Source: Asterias rubens (Eukaryota; Echinodermata; Asteroidea; Forcipulatida; Asteriidae). Taken from it: 64,000 nt of DNA. The notes beneath the pieces are model-generated. The model worked only from the letters and a program-made list of their open reading frames with translations. It was not told the DNA's origin and ran no database searches. Each line of letters begins with the position of its first letter. Position 1 is the first letter of the stretch. Positions 50,401 through 57,894 of the stretch are shown here, piece by piece. Location of the stretch: positions 14,573,047-14,637,046 of the forward strand of contig NC_047066.1 in NCBI RefSeq assembly GCF_902459465.1, read 5' to 3'. A program made the translations under genes and the position numbers.

Positions 50401-53400
50401 ATAGTTTAACTTTAAAAATGAGTTTTTAACTTTGAACTTTGCATGCAGTGTACTTGAAAGCTGATTCTCAAGAGCTATATTTTTCTTTATACCCTCAGGT
50501 TCGTAAATGCCTTTGTCTATTATGGTATTGTTCTGCTTTCAAGTGAGCTCTTCTCCAGAAATGACGAATGTTACGGTGAGTTACGGCATTAGATGGCAGC
50601 ATTAGATTTAAATATCATGTGTGGTCAGTAGGTATGAAGTGCTCGTCTCTCACTTATGTGGCCCTTGTTCAATTCCTGTCTAGAGCCAGAAATGACCAAT
50701 GTTATGGTGAGTTACAGCATAAAGATGAGAGCATTAGAATTATGTAGCATGGGTGGTCAGTGGGTATGAAGCACTCGCCTTTCACTAATGTGGCCCTTGT
50801 TCGATTCCGGGCTAGAGCCAGAAATGACCAATGTTATGGTGAGTTACTGCATTACAGATGGCAGCATTAGATTTAAGTTGCATGTGTGGTCAGTGGGTAT
50901 GAAGCGCCACCTCTCACTATCATGGCCCTGGTTCGATTCCCGGCTAAGGCTTTACACTATGTTAGTAGAGTTCTGGGTTGGTTCTCTCCAATGCTACGAG
51001 TGTTTTTTTCTTTGGGCCTTTCATACACGTACATGTAATATGCACTGGACATCTTTGGTAGGCGTCAAAGACCAGGGGCCGATTTCACAAAGCAATAAAA
51101 TTCATCGCAAGACAAATTTTCAGTATCACCATAGTGATTTGTATTGTGACATAACACTTTACTTAGCAACTGCGATTGATTTGCAGTTACGATCAATTTG
51201 AGATCTTTGTGCAATCGGCCCCAGGGCCCATTTTCATGGCTCTGTTTACTGCCGATTTCGGCGCTTACGATCACGATTACCCGCTTAAGTGCAAGCGCCG
51301 AATTTCTGCGCTAGCCTTGTGAGCGTAGAATGCCTAGTAACGCGCAGAAGCCAAAACTTGCCGCTAACCTGTGAAATATGCTTGCCGTAAGCACAGAATT
51401 CCCTTCTTCCGTGAGCACAGATTCTGTGCTTACGGTAAGCAGAACCTTGAAATTGGGCACAGTATTCTCGCTAGGTTTATTCCCCGAAATGCATAAAATA
51501 ACAAATCTGTAAAAATTTGGACTCAATTGATATTGAATACTGGTCTTTGAAAACTACCAAAGGTTTCCAGTGCCTTTAACCTTCATTTCTGTTTTAATTT
51601 TGTTATTTTCTAAATTTAATTCTAGGGGGAGATGGGAGTGATGAAAACACATTGTCCGCCTGCTTTGATGAATGTACTACTCTTGACCCGAGTGACTATG
51701 GGTCCCTCTTGATAACTACCTTCGCTGAGTTCCCAGGTAAAGCTTAAAGGAACACGTTGCCTTGGATCGGTCGAGTTGGTCTTTGAAAAGCGTTTGTAAC
51801 CGTTTTTTTATTAAATGCAAATGGGTAGAAAGATGTTGTAAAAGTAGAATACAATGATCCACACAAACATGCCTCGAAATTGCACGGTTTTCCTTTTACC
51901 CCTAAAAGGAAAACCACGCAATTTCGAGGCAAACTTGTGTGGATCATTGTATGCTACTTTTAAAACATCTTTCCAACCATATGCATTTTATAAAAAAAGG
52001 TTACAAACGCTTTTTATAGGCCAACTCGTCCGATCCAAGGCAACGTGTTCCTTTAATAGTTCCTTCTTATTGTAACTGAAAAAGGCACTGGACACTTTGG
52101 TAATTGTCAAAGACCAATACTTTCACTTGGTGTTTCCCAAGATTTGCATGAAATAACAAACCTGTAAAAAATTTGAACTCAATTGGTCATCAAAGTTGCA
52201 AGAGAATAATGAAATTAAAAAAACCTTGTTGCATGCTTTTGGTGCTTTTAGATGCATAGTAAAAGGCTTCCTCAGCTGGAGTCTTTAATTATTTGAGTGA
52301 GAAATTTTTCTCAAAAACTATGTTATTTCAGAGGGAGCAATGTTTTAAACAATCAGCAGCTCTCCATTGCTCGTTGCCAAGTAAGTTTTTATGCTAACAT
52401 TTATTTTGAGTAATTACCAATAGTGTCCAGTGCCCTTAAGGGAAAGATACCTTTGGTAATTACTCCCAAAAATAATGACCATAAAAACGTACTTGATAAA
52501 GAGCAGTGGATAGCAGTTGATACTATACAATATTTTATAGAAACGACACCCTTTGAAGTAGTGAAGTTTTAGAGAAAGAGGTAATTTCTCTGAAAAAGTT
52601 TGAATGTGAGGAAGGCTTGTGTGCTTAAAGCTTTTCAGAGGCATCTGAAAGCACGCGATTGTATGCAACAAGGGGGGGTCTAAACTCAGACTCAGAATGT
52701 TCTTGTTCTGTTTATAGGAGCTTCCTGGTGGCATCACGGTGCAAACCTTAACAGACAAAGCAATTGTTTTTTTCTTTTCAGGAATCTTGGTGACTCTTCT
52801 TATGATTGAATACCTCGGCCGTAAAAAGTCCATGGCCATCCAGTTCTTCTTGTGCTCCATATTTATATTCCTCCTGAACATGTGCACAACTAGGTAAGAA
52901 ACAACTTGTTGTATACTTGGTTTGTGGTAACGCCATCCGTATATATCTACTTGCTGGGTATAGAGACCAGCAGCCGATTTCACGAAATTTTACGCAACTG
53001 TGTAAATCCACTTGCGCAAGTTGCGCCACATAAACGTTACGCAAGTGGACTTTCGCAGTTGCGTAAAGTTTCGTGAAATCGGCTGCTTGTCTTGCTATTC
53101 CCAGGTCAAAATTCCAGTTGAACCTAGTTAACTGGTGTCAACTGGTTCAACTGGATAGTGACCAAACTCGTCCATTTTCCATATTATCAACTGGTTTGGA
53201 CTAGGTTTAACTGTGTTCAACTAGGTTGAAATTATAAACCAGTTGGTTTCTGTCCATTTTCCATATTAAACCAACTGGTTTTAACTGTGTTTTACTAGTT
53301 TATCAACTGGTTTTCAACTAGTTCCAGTCAAACCCAGTTTAACTAGGTTCAACTGGAATTTTGACCTGGGTTATAAATAACTTGCTGTTTCACCAACTAA

Positions 53401-56400
53401 TTTTAGACAGGCTTGATGAGCCTTTATGTTTTGCTATAGTGTCTAAAGCCTGGTTCATACTTCTTGCGAATGCGAATGTATTACGAACTTTGGCACCACA
53501 AATTCCCAATGAAAAGTTCGCAACAGTTGACCTGCTCTGTTCAACTCCTTACCTGTTGTGTTCAAAATTCACTTCGCTTCCGCATTTGCACGCAGGAAAT
53601 ATAAACCGGGTTTATAGGGAAGGTAAATGCAAAGCCAGTTTAATGTTGCAAATAAAACTGTCTGTTAAATGAGAAATTTAACTTTTATAATTTGGTTATA
53701 AGCAAAAACAAGCACCTCATTCCACGGCTAACGCGCTTTGCAAACATTTCCAAGAACAATGGATTTACCTTGTAAGTCTGCTGCCCCCTGGCATCCCAAA
53801 AGTCCCCTTTTGGTGCCGATGGCTAATTAATGCTTAGCCTATGCACCTACAATCCTGGCTAAAAATGTCTGAGCCATCCATTCGCAACATGGCTATAAAT
53901 ATTCACTCCCTTGCCCCCTGCTCATTTATGATGGGAGCGCAGACCGCCCAATGAGAGCCAACATTAAAAGGGGGCACGGGGCCTTGGTGCAGGGGCCAAA
54001 CGAGATATTGCCATGACTTTGTAAGTCTGCTGCCCTCTGGCATCCCAAAATCCCCCATTGGTGCCGATGGCTAATTAATGCTTAGCCTATACACCTACAA
54101 TCCCGGCTAAAATGGTTGGGCCCTCCATTTGCAACAGGGCTAAAAATATTCTCTCCTTTGGCCTTTGCTAATTTATGATGGGAGCGCAGACCGCCCAAAC
54201 GAGAGCCAACCTTGAAAGGAGGCATGGGGTCATTGTGCGGGGGCCAAACGAGTATTGTTGCGATTGTACAAGTATGTAGATACCCAAAGCCAACCTTTTT
54301 TTGGTTATGTCTTTGTAGATTTGGATTAACAGTGCTGCTGTTTGCAGCGAGGGCTTTTATCTCTGGAGGCTTCCAAGCACTGTATGTTTACACACCAGAG
54401 GTAGGTCATAGGTCATCAGTTACAGGTCTTGGATTAGAGCATAGAGTTATATATAAGAACTAGAGGGCGCACTGGCCTATATACGCGACCCGGCATGCAC
54501 GCAGGCGGCCATTTTCTAAGTTGACAAACAGGCATCGCACAGTGTGTGTTTGTGTGGCCATTTTGTAAGTTGACAAAACAGCATCGCGTCAGCGTTCAAT
54601 AAACACAAATTCCAATGTGTACTTCATATTCAACGAGCGTTCAGAATGGCGCGCTTGTCTCCTTGCGGTCCCGTCGCGTTTGTGCTAGAAGTATCACCAG
54701 TGCGCCCTCTAGTTCTTGGGTTAGAATTATAGAGTTTATAAGAACTAGAGGGCGCACTGGCCTAGTTTGCAGCCCGGTGTGTGGCCATTTTGTAAGTTAA
54801 TAACAAACAACAACATCGTATAGCGTATACTTAATATCATACACACACAGTGTACTTCATATTCAACATACAACTTTAATCTTACAAAAGAGCTAGCGTT
54901 AATTTGCATACAATAAATACAATAATCATATTTGTGTTATTTTGTATTAATTGTGTAAAACACATGGAAATGAATTGTCATTGAAATATTAGTTTCCATT
55001 GTAAATACGATGAGCTATTGATTAAACCGGCACTAATCATATTGGACTGGTTTTTTTTCTTGTTTTGACTTTGTGTTATTTTCAGGTGTACCCTACACAT
55101 GTACGAGCCATTGGGCTTGGTTCATGCAGCTCAGCTGCCCGTATAGGAGCCATCATTACGCCATTTGTTGCACAGGTAAAGCCTTAGAGAAATGAGCTAG
55201 TGTTCATGGCCATCGCCTAATAATGATAATAATAGTATTAATAATAATGCGCTTTAACTCCATTTCGCTGGTTTTTTATTTTGGATTTTATGTCTGGGCG
55301 AAATTGCAGTACGAACAGGCGTGTAGTCTTTTCTACAGCACTACCGTTTACATGTGTCACGACCGGGAAAGCTTGAGTTCTGTGCTCTTATCCCCTCGGC
55401 CGTGATACGTTTAAATAAGCCTATCTAGACGTTAGTAAATAGTTGAACTTGCATCGGGGATAAAAAGAATATTTTTTTTGGGTTTTACTCTTACATCGTT
55501 ATTGTTTTTAATTTGCTGAACTCTCCATTTGTACTGTCCTGTTCTCCTCCTAGGTCATGTTAGCCAAGTCTCCTTCGTTGGCATTCTGCATCTATGGTGT
55601 TTCAGCCGTTCTCTGTGCCATTGCGTGCATGGCTCTCCCTATTGAAACCAGAGGGCGAGAACTCCTGGTAAGTAGAAACGGCAGTCTTCTGGATCAGTTT
55701 ACTAATGAAGTATTTTATTTTTGTCTTATGTTGTAGTGACCACTCTTTGCATTTGGTAAATGTCAAGGACCAGTCTTCTCACTTAGTGTATTTCAATATC
55801 TGCACAAAAATAACAAACCTGTGAAAATTTGAACTCATTTTTGTCATCAAAGTTGGAAGTTGCGAGATAATAATGGAACAAAAAACAATGTTACACGAAG
55901 TTGTGCGCTTTGATCTCGATACCTCATGCGTGAGGTCTCAAAATCAATTCAAATACTTAGATTAGAAATTACTTCTTTCTCAAAAACTATGATATTTCAA
56001 AGGGAGTTGTTTCTTTTAATGTTTTATACTATCAACAGCTCTCCTTTGCTCAATACCAAGTAAGGTTTTGTGCTAACAAATATTTGCAGTAATTACCAGT
56101 AGTGTCCAGTGCCTTTAAGTCACACCACCCCTAGTCCACAGTACCTTTAGTTAAATTTAAACCTGGTTATGCCAGGGCATCTAGAAGCAAGTTCGAGTGT
56201 GCACCCTGGTTAAATGTTGACTAAAGGCCCGGTACCACTGCAGCGATAACGACGCGAAGTGGACGCATTCTATTGGTTGAATGAGCGTGCGCAAATTCTG
56301 CGTGGAGCAATTCAACCAATAGAACGCGTTCTCTTTGCGTCGTGATCGTTATCGTTATCGCTGCAGTGTGACTTGGCCTTAAGTTGACTCAAACTCAGGC

Positions 56401-56513
56401 TGGTCGACCATTGGTTGACCATTTGGAACCAGGCTCAATAGTTATTCTAACTTGATTTTTTTTTCTTCCAGTCATCAGTCAAACAGCTAAAAGGAGAACT
56501 TCATCCTGGATAA
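38310..56513 (+). CDS. SVOP: SVOP-type transporter (synaptic vesicle 2-related, MFS), 15 coding exons
   Basis: Joining 38310-38424, 39030-39115, 39982-40152, 41806-41930, 43174-43237, 44005-44130, 47208-47339, 47832-47908, 50499-50575, 51626-51736, 52782-52893, 54319-54400, 55086-55175, 55554-55667 and 56472-56513 gives 1,524 nt, or 507 residues. Every intron is GT-AG and all phases agree. The order of family hallmarks is kept: [10 protein letters not shown] at the N-terminus, [11 protein letters not shown] (MFS motif A), [27 protein letters not shown] before the central loop, EYLGRKK (second motif A), [17 protein letters not shown] and PIETRGREL. Length fits human SVOP (about 548) and SVOPL (about 492). 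Twelve membrane segments are expected; the substrate is not settled in this family. SVOP versus SVOPL cannot be decided here. Confidence 0.92.
39030..39115 (+). CDS. SVOP: SVOP exon 2 (residues 39-67)
   Basis: Acceptor TTTCCTCAG, donor GTAAGT, ends in phase 0. Encodes the conserved [17 protein letters not shown] block and the start of the first membrane helix (IMTGLCW). Confidence 0.92.
39279..39666. mobile_element. MITE, GGCAGTGGACACTATTGG family (SVOP intron 2)
   Basis: Nearly full-length member. Terminal inverted repeats of about 30 bp begin TTAAAGGCAGGTGGACACTA. A central hairpin is built on GAGACCTCA/TGAGGTCTC. Confidence 0.85.
39982..40152 (+). CDS. SVOP: SVOP exon 3 (residues 68-124)
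   Basis: Begins [17 protein letters not shown], the family signature of helix 1. Ends in the motif A loop DKFGRKT after helix 2. Acceptor TTCCGTCAG, donor GTAAGT, phase 0. Confidence 0.95.
40301..40430. repeat. Small hairpin element, CCTAACTTAGGACTAGTC family (SVOP intron 3)
   Basis: Flanked by GGTCGATTTCACAAAG and its inverse CTTTGTAAAATCCACCC. Related to the 102-bp satellite at 60401-61828. Confidence 0.7.
40489..40648. repeat. Small hairpin element, CCTAACTTAGGACTAGTC family (SVOP intron 3, second)
   Basis: Same family; contains CCTAACTTAGGACTAGTCCT and a duplicated GAGACAAGACTAGTCTTAAC segment. Confidence 0.65.
40831..41005 (+). mobile_element. tRNA-derived SINE (SVOP intron 3)
   Basis: A-box-like GTAGTGGACTGATGAGCGGA and B-box GGGTTCGAGCCCC, then a GAGCAAGACACTAAACTGTA body. 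Same family as 48183-48400. Confidence 0.75.
41037..41398. mobile_element. MITE, GGCAGTGGACACTATTGG family, reverse (SVOP intron 3)
   Basis: Starts GACACTGGACACTATTGGTA and continues with the right-half sequence of the family; opposite orientation to 39279-39666. Confidence 0.8.
41806..41930 (+). CDS. SVOP: SVOP exon 4 (residues 125-166)
   Basis: Helices 3 and 4, with [14 protein letters not shown] at the end. Acceptor TTCTTCCAG, donor GTAAGT, phase 2. Confidence 0.95.
41957..42310. mobile_element. MITE, AAAGCCATTGGACACTTTCGG subfamily (SVOP intron 4)
   Basis: Terminal inverted repeats TTAAAGCCATTGGACACTTT and its inverse. Starts 27 bp after the exon 4 donor. Confidence 0.8.
42311..42584. 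mobile_element. Truncated MITE, AAAGGGAAGGTACACG subfamily, reverse (SVOP intron 4)
   Basis: Directly abuts the previous element. Retains only the end reading ACCAAACGTGTACCTTCCCT. Confidence 0.7.
42684..43003. mobile_element. MITE, GGCAGTGGACACTATTGG family, reverse (SVOP intron 4)
   Basis: Both terminal repeats visible (TTTAAAGGCGCTGGACAC... and CCACTGCCTTTAAA). Somewhat shortened inside. Confidence 0.8.
43174..43237 (+). CDS. SVOP: SVOP exon 5 (residues 166-187)
   Basis: Encodes [21 protein letters not shown], the cytoplasmic loop and the start of helix 5. Acceptor TTTTTTGCAG, donor GTACAT (weaker), phase 0. Confidence 0.92.
43238..44004. other. SVOP intron 5
   Basis: Part 43600-43940 resembles a dispersed element (CTCTACCTGGCAAGTAGATA near the end, paired AGTTCTTTTCAGAACT). 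I cannot name it securely; a Penelope-like fragment is one possibility. No coding frame of interest. Confidence 0.4.
44005..44130 (+). CDS. SVOP: SVOP exon 6 (residues 188-229)
   Basis: [20 protein letters not shown] then [15 protein letters not shown] covers helices 5-6. Acceptor TTGTTCAG, donor GTAAGT, phase 0. Confidence 0.95.
44475..44730 (-). mobile_element. tRNA-derived SINE, minus strand (SVOP intron 6)
   Basis: On the minus strand GGTGGTCTAGTCGTTAAGCC (A-box-like) and GGGTTCGAAACCC (B box) are about 45 nt apart, followed by a SINE body. Not a working tRNA gene: no clean acceptor stem. Confidence 0.7.
44972..45080. repeat. Hairpin, GTGCAATGGTGCGAATATGT arms (SVOP intron 6)
   Basis: Arms of about 42 bp: GAGTGCAATGGTGCGAATAT is opposed by ATATTCGCACCATTGCACGA, with a ~20-nt loop. 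Confidence 0.8.
45249..45333. repeat. Perfect 41-bp-arm palindrome with 3-nt loop (SVOP intron 6)
   Basis: Arm 45249-45289 is the exact reverse complement of 45293-45333, with loop GCG. A third copy of the GTGCAATGGTACTTTT segment follows at about 45350. Confidence 0.95.
45568..45960. mobile_element. Foldback MITE, AAAGGAACACGTTGCCTTGG family, copy 2 (SVOP intron 6)
   Basis: Most complete member. The centre is a tight palindrome at 45741-45795 (GGTCGGCCATTTATGGGAGT and its inverse). Ends TTTAAAGGAACACGTTGC and GCAACGTGTTCCTTTAA. Confidence 0.9.
46181..46553. mobile_element. MITE, GGCAGTGGACACTATTGG family (SVOP intron 6)
   Basis: Starts TTTAAAGGCAGGGGACACTA and ends TGTCCACTGCC. The central GAGACCTCA/TGAGGTCTC hairpin is intact. 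Confidence 0.85.
47208..47339 (+). CDS. SVOP: SVOP exon 7 (residues 230-273)
   Basis: [20 protein letters not shown] starts the large central cytoplasmic loop. Acceptor TTCTACAG, donor GTAAGT, phase 0. The preceding intron (about 3.1 kb) is the longest and holds two hairpins, a SINE and two MITEs. Confidence 0.93.
47409..47777. mobile_element. MITE, AAAGGGAAGGTACACG subfamily, full length (SVOP intron 7)
   Basis: TTAAAGGGAAGGTACACGTT at the left and CGCGTACCTTCCCATTAA at the right. Fills most of a 492-bp intron. Confidence 0.85.
47832..47908 (+). CDS. SVOP: SVOP exon 8 (residues 274-299)
   Basis: [20 protein letters not shown]: end of the central loop and start of helix 7. Acceptor TTCATTGTAG, donor GTGAGT, phase 2 (splits a Trp codon). 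Confidence 0.92.
47935..48400 (+). mobile_element. Three tandem tRNA-derived SINE heads (SVOP intron 8)
   Basis: Two partial heads (from 47935 and 48053) precede a full one at 48183. The full head has A-box-like GTGGCCGAGCAGTTAAATAA and B-box GGGTTCGAATCCC, then a body with TCGGATGGGACGTAAAGCC. Heads repeat about every 122 bp. A CATCTA microsatellite follows at 48468-48495. Confidence 0.85.
48723..50330 (-). pseudogene. Decayed non-LTR reverse transcriptase (SVOP intron 8)
   Basis: Minus-strand fragments in shifting frames. [15 protein letters not shown] (motif A), [14 protein letters not shown] (motif B) and LYADD (catalytic) lie in 49376-49867. The C-terminal [14 protein letters not shown] block is at about 48860-48926, and an N-terminal RT segment at about 50092-50289. 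A jockey/CR1-like clade, different from the element at 26469. Interrupted at 49868-50010. Not functional. Confidence 0.8.
49868..50010. mobile_element. Short SINE-like insertion inside the decayed RT
   Basis: An (AAT)n run is followed by ATAAAGCGCC..GCCGCAAGCGGCGCT, a hairpin of the kind found at 3' ends of short retroelements. Confidence 0.55.
50499..50575 (+). CDS. SVOP: SVOP exon 9 (residues 299-325)
   Basis: [20 protein letters not shown]: helix 7 and its lumenal exit. Acceptor TACCCTCAG, donor GTGAGT, phase 1. Its last 21 nt and donor are repeated twice more in the following intron. Confidence 0.92.
50555..50950 (+). repeat. Triplicated ~132-bp unit containing exon 9 end and splice donor
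   Basis: CCAGAAATGA starts at 50555 (in exon 9), 50686 and 50818. Each unit reads CCAGAAATGAC.AATGTTA.G then GTGAGTTAC, followed by a tRNA-like segment with GGTCAGTGGGTATGAAG and GTTCGATTCC. Copies 2 and 3 change TTACG to TTATG before the donor. Confidence 0.9.
51045..51585. mobile_element. MITE remnant with two nested hairpin elements (SVOP intron 9)
   Basis: Outer ends TGCACTGGACATCTTTGGTA and TCCAGTGCCTTTAA belong to the GGCAGTGGACACTATTGG superfamily. Inside are 51075-51222 (GGGGCCGATTTCACAAAG and inverse) and about 51224-51462 (GGGCCCATTTTCATGG to TTGAAATTGGGCAC). Confidence 0.7.
51626..51736 (+). CDS. SVOP: SVOP exon 10 (residues 325-361)
   Basis: Lumenal loop with paired cysteines ([14 protein letters not shown]), then [10 protein letters not shown] of helix 8. 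Acceptor TTCTAG, donor GTAAAG, phase 1. A foldback MITE starts 8 nt after the exon end. Confidence 0.92.
51744..52056. mobile_element. Foldback MITE, AAAGGAACACGTTGCCTTGG family, copy 3 (SVOP intron 10)
   Basis: TTAAAGGAACACGTTGCCTT at the left with its inverse at the right; shorter centre than copies 1 and 2. Lies 8 nt from the exon 10 end without damaging GTAAAG. Confidence 0.85.
52081..52438. mobile_element. MITE, GGCAGTGGACACTATTGG family, reverse (SVOP intron 10)
   Basis: AAAGGCACTGGACACTTTGG at the left and TAGTGTCCAGTGCCCTTAA at the right. Confidence 0.8.
52436..52680. mobile_element. Truncated MITE, AAAGGGAAGGTACACG subfamily (SVOP intron 10)
   Basis: Starts AAGGGAAAGATACCTTTGG directly on the preceding element and breaks off after GCAACAAGGG, about 100 bp before exon 11. 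Confidence 0.7.
52782..52893 (+). CDS. SVOP: SVOP exon 11 (residues 362-398)
   Basis: [20 protein letters not shown] (second-half motif A), then helix 9. Acceptor TTCTTTTCAG, donor GTAAGA, phase 2. Confidence 0.94.
52968..53087. repeat. Hairpin element, AGCAGCCGATTTCACGAAA ends (SVOP intron 11)
   Basis: Near-perfect palindrome of 120 bp with GTAAATCCACTTGCGCAAGT inside; one of several kinds with GATTTCACGAAA/GATTTCACAAAG ends. Confidence 0.85.
53101..53370. repeat. Foldback element, CCAGGTCAAAATTCCAGTTG ends (SVOP intron 11)
   Basis: The 30-bp ends are exact inverses. The interior repeats AACTGGTT/AACCAGTT many times, so it can fold in several registers. Confidence 0.85.
53444..53615. repeat. 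Foldback element, TAAAGCCTGGTTCATACTTC ends (SVOP intron 11)
   Basis: Left TAAAGCCTGGTTCATACTTC with GCGAATGCGAA, right TTCGCTTCCGCATTTGC then AACCGGGTTTA, an imperfect inverse. Confidence 0.65.
53770..54260. repeat. 249-bp tandem duplication (SVOP intron 11)
   Basis: TTGTAAGTCTGCTGCC at 53770 and 54019. Both copies carry GGTGCCGATGGCTAATTAAT and GATGGGAGCGCAGACCGCCC. Ends about 60 bp before exon 12. Noncoding. Confidence 0.85.
54319..54400 (+). CDS. SVOP: SVOP exon 12 (residues 399-426)
   Basis: [20 protein letters not shown], helix 10, ending PE. Acceptor CTTTGTAG, donor GTAGGT, phase 0. Confidence 0.94.
54455..54717. mobile_element. TIR element, AAGAACTAGAGGGCGCACTGG ends (SVOP intron 12)
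   Basis: Left AAGAACTAGAGGGCGCACTG and right CAGTGCGCCCTCTAGTTCTT are exact inverses. A second left end at 54740 begins another, broken copy. Confidence 0.85.
55086..55175 (+). CDS. SVOP: SVOP exon 13 (residues 427-456)
   Basis: [20 protein letters not shown], a hallmark of the sugar-porter-like MFS branch, then helix 11. Acceptor TTTTCAG, donor GTAAAG, phase 0. Confidence 0.95.
55554..55667 (+). CDS. SVOP: SVOP exon 14 (residues 457-494)
   Basis: Helix 12 followed by PIETRGREL, the PETK-like end motif. Acceptor TCCTCCTAG, donor GTAAGT, phase 0. Confidence 0.95.
55738..56119. mobile_element. MITE, GGCAGTGGACACTATTGG family, reverse (SVOP intron 14)
   Basis: Right end TAGTGTCCAGTGCCTTTAA is clear; the left end is worn. 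Central GATACCTCA/TGAGGTCTC hairpin visible. Confidence 0.75.
56223..56382. repeat. Foldback element, AAAGGCCCGGTACCACTGCAG ends (SVOP intron 14)
   Basis: CACTGCAGCGATAACGACGC at the left is opposed by GCGTCGTGATCGTTATCG..CGCTGCAGTG at the right. Inside, ATTCTATTGGTTGAAT has its inverse ATTCAACCAATAGAA. Confidence 0.8.
56472..56513 (+). CDS. SVOP: SVOP exon 15 (residues 495-507 and stop)
   Basis: Short cytoplasmic tail [13 protein letters not shown] and TAA. Acceptor TTTTCTTCCAG. Confidence 0.9.
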   Translation, partial: SSVKQLKGELHPG

Positions 56514-56599
56514 AAATGCTCATCCCTTATTGTGTTGTGACACTGCCCTATTGGTGATCAAAGGTTCAAGAACACAAATATTTTTTTTTTTTGTGAAAA

Positions 56600-56605
56600 A
56601 ATAAA
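56600..56605 (+). terminator. Possible polyadenylation signal of SVOP
   Basis: AATAAA about 90 nt after the stop codon, following a T-run. The only nearby canonical hexamer; longer 3'UTRs cannot be excluded. Confidence 0.45.
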
Positions 56606-56734
56606 ACAGTTTTTAGTGAGCACATGATGGAGAAATGTGCATAAATCGTGGGTTGACTATAATGTAGGAACTTGATCGGTGTCCTAGTGAAATCTGTTCC
56701 ACAGATCTGTTCCCCCATGCATAAAGGGTAATTG

Positions 56735-57160
56735 GCCTGAACATCTGACATCACACTTCGAGGCTCGTGAAAACGCCAAAGACTGGCCTCCAGCCATTGT
56801 GTATCTTCACCTTTCACCTACATTCATTTCACATAGAGATTTGTAGCCAAATTCTACACCAACATTACATGCAAGTACATGCACATGCATGTACTGTATA
56901 CGTAATACACACGCATGTACTGTATACGTAATCTAACGTGGACACAGCATGCAGACGAAAAAAGTAAGCTTCCCATATCTGTGTTTTGATTGGTCCGAGG
57001 TGATGTTTGTCAGCGGCACTCAAACCACCCTCCCAATCAAAGCACATCTAGGGAAAGCTCATGTCACTGCACGTTTATCCAATGATATCATTCTATCCAA
57101 TCGAATCACTGGATCGGAGTAGCAAGTACATGTTATCCTTGCGGATAAAGACAGGGGCCC
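56735..57160. repeat. Dispersed repeat, inverse of 33831-34105
   Basis: GCCTGAACATCTGACATCAC at the left and GCGGATAAAGACAGGGGCCC at the right. Contains a duplicated CATGTACTGTATACGTAAT segment at about 56887-56930. Confidence 0.6.
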
Positions 57161-57387
57161 AGTTTAATGGGAAATAAGCATGAGCTGAGCAGATTGATTC
57201 AAAAGAGGGCGCTATCAAAACAAATAAAAATCTCTCGCCACAACGGCCCTACATTCTCGTGCAGCACAGTGCTCTCAGTGATGTATCCACAAATAATAGA
57301 AAAACAAGACAAAAGGGAAGAAATTGGTAGAGTACTTATGATATAAATGGAGCGCATTAGTATCCTGTTGCGAAACATGAATTGTGT

Positions 57388-57894
57388 CATAGGCACTTGA
57401 CATGTTTGGTAACAATTTTCAAAGACCAGTGTTCTCACTTGGTGTATCCCAACATATGCATAAAATGACAAACCCGTGAAGGCTAAATTGGTCATCGAAG
57501 TTCAAAGAGAATAATGAAAGAAAAAACACCCTTGTTGCACTACTTTGTGCATGTGCTTTCAGGGGTCGATTTCACAAACTTAGGACTAGTCTTGGAGATA
57601 TAAGAAATGTATGGCTCGTCCTAAGTTAGGATGAGTAACCAACTCGAGATAAGACTAGTCTTAACTCCTTGTGAAATCCGCCCCTGATGCATAATAAAAG
57701 GCTTCAGCTGAAGTTTTTTTTTTTATTTGAGTGAGAAATTACCTCTTCCTCAAAAACTATGTTACTTCAGAGAGGGAACCGTTTCTCACAATGTTTTATA
57801 CTATCAACAGCTCTCCATTGCTCGTTACCAAGTAAGTTTTTTTTGTTAACAATTATTGTGAGTAATTACCAATAGTGTCCAGTGCCTTTAAAAC
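57388..57894. mobile_element. MITE, GGCAGTGGACACTATTGG family, with nested hairpin 57562-57685
   Basis: The MITE (reverse) is interrupted after GTGCATGTGCTTTCAG by a CCTAACTTAGGACTAGTC-family hairpin with GGGGTCGATTTCACAAA ends, then resumes with GATGCATAATAAAAGG. Confidence 0.85.
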
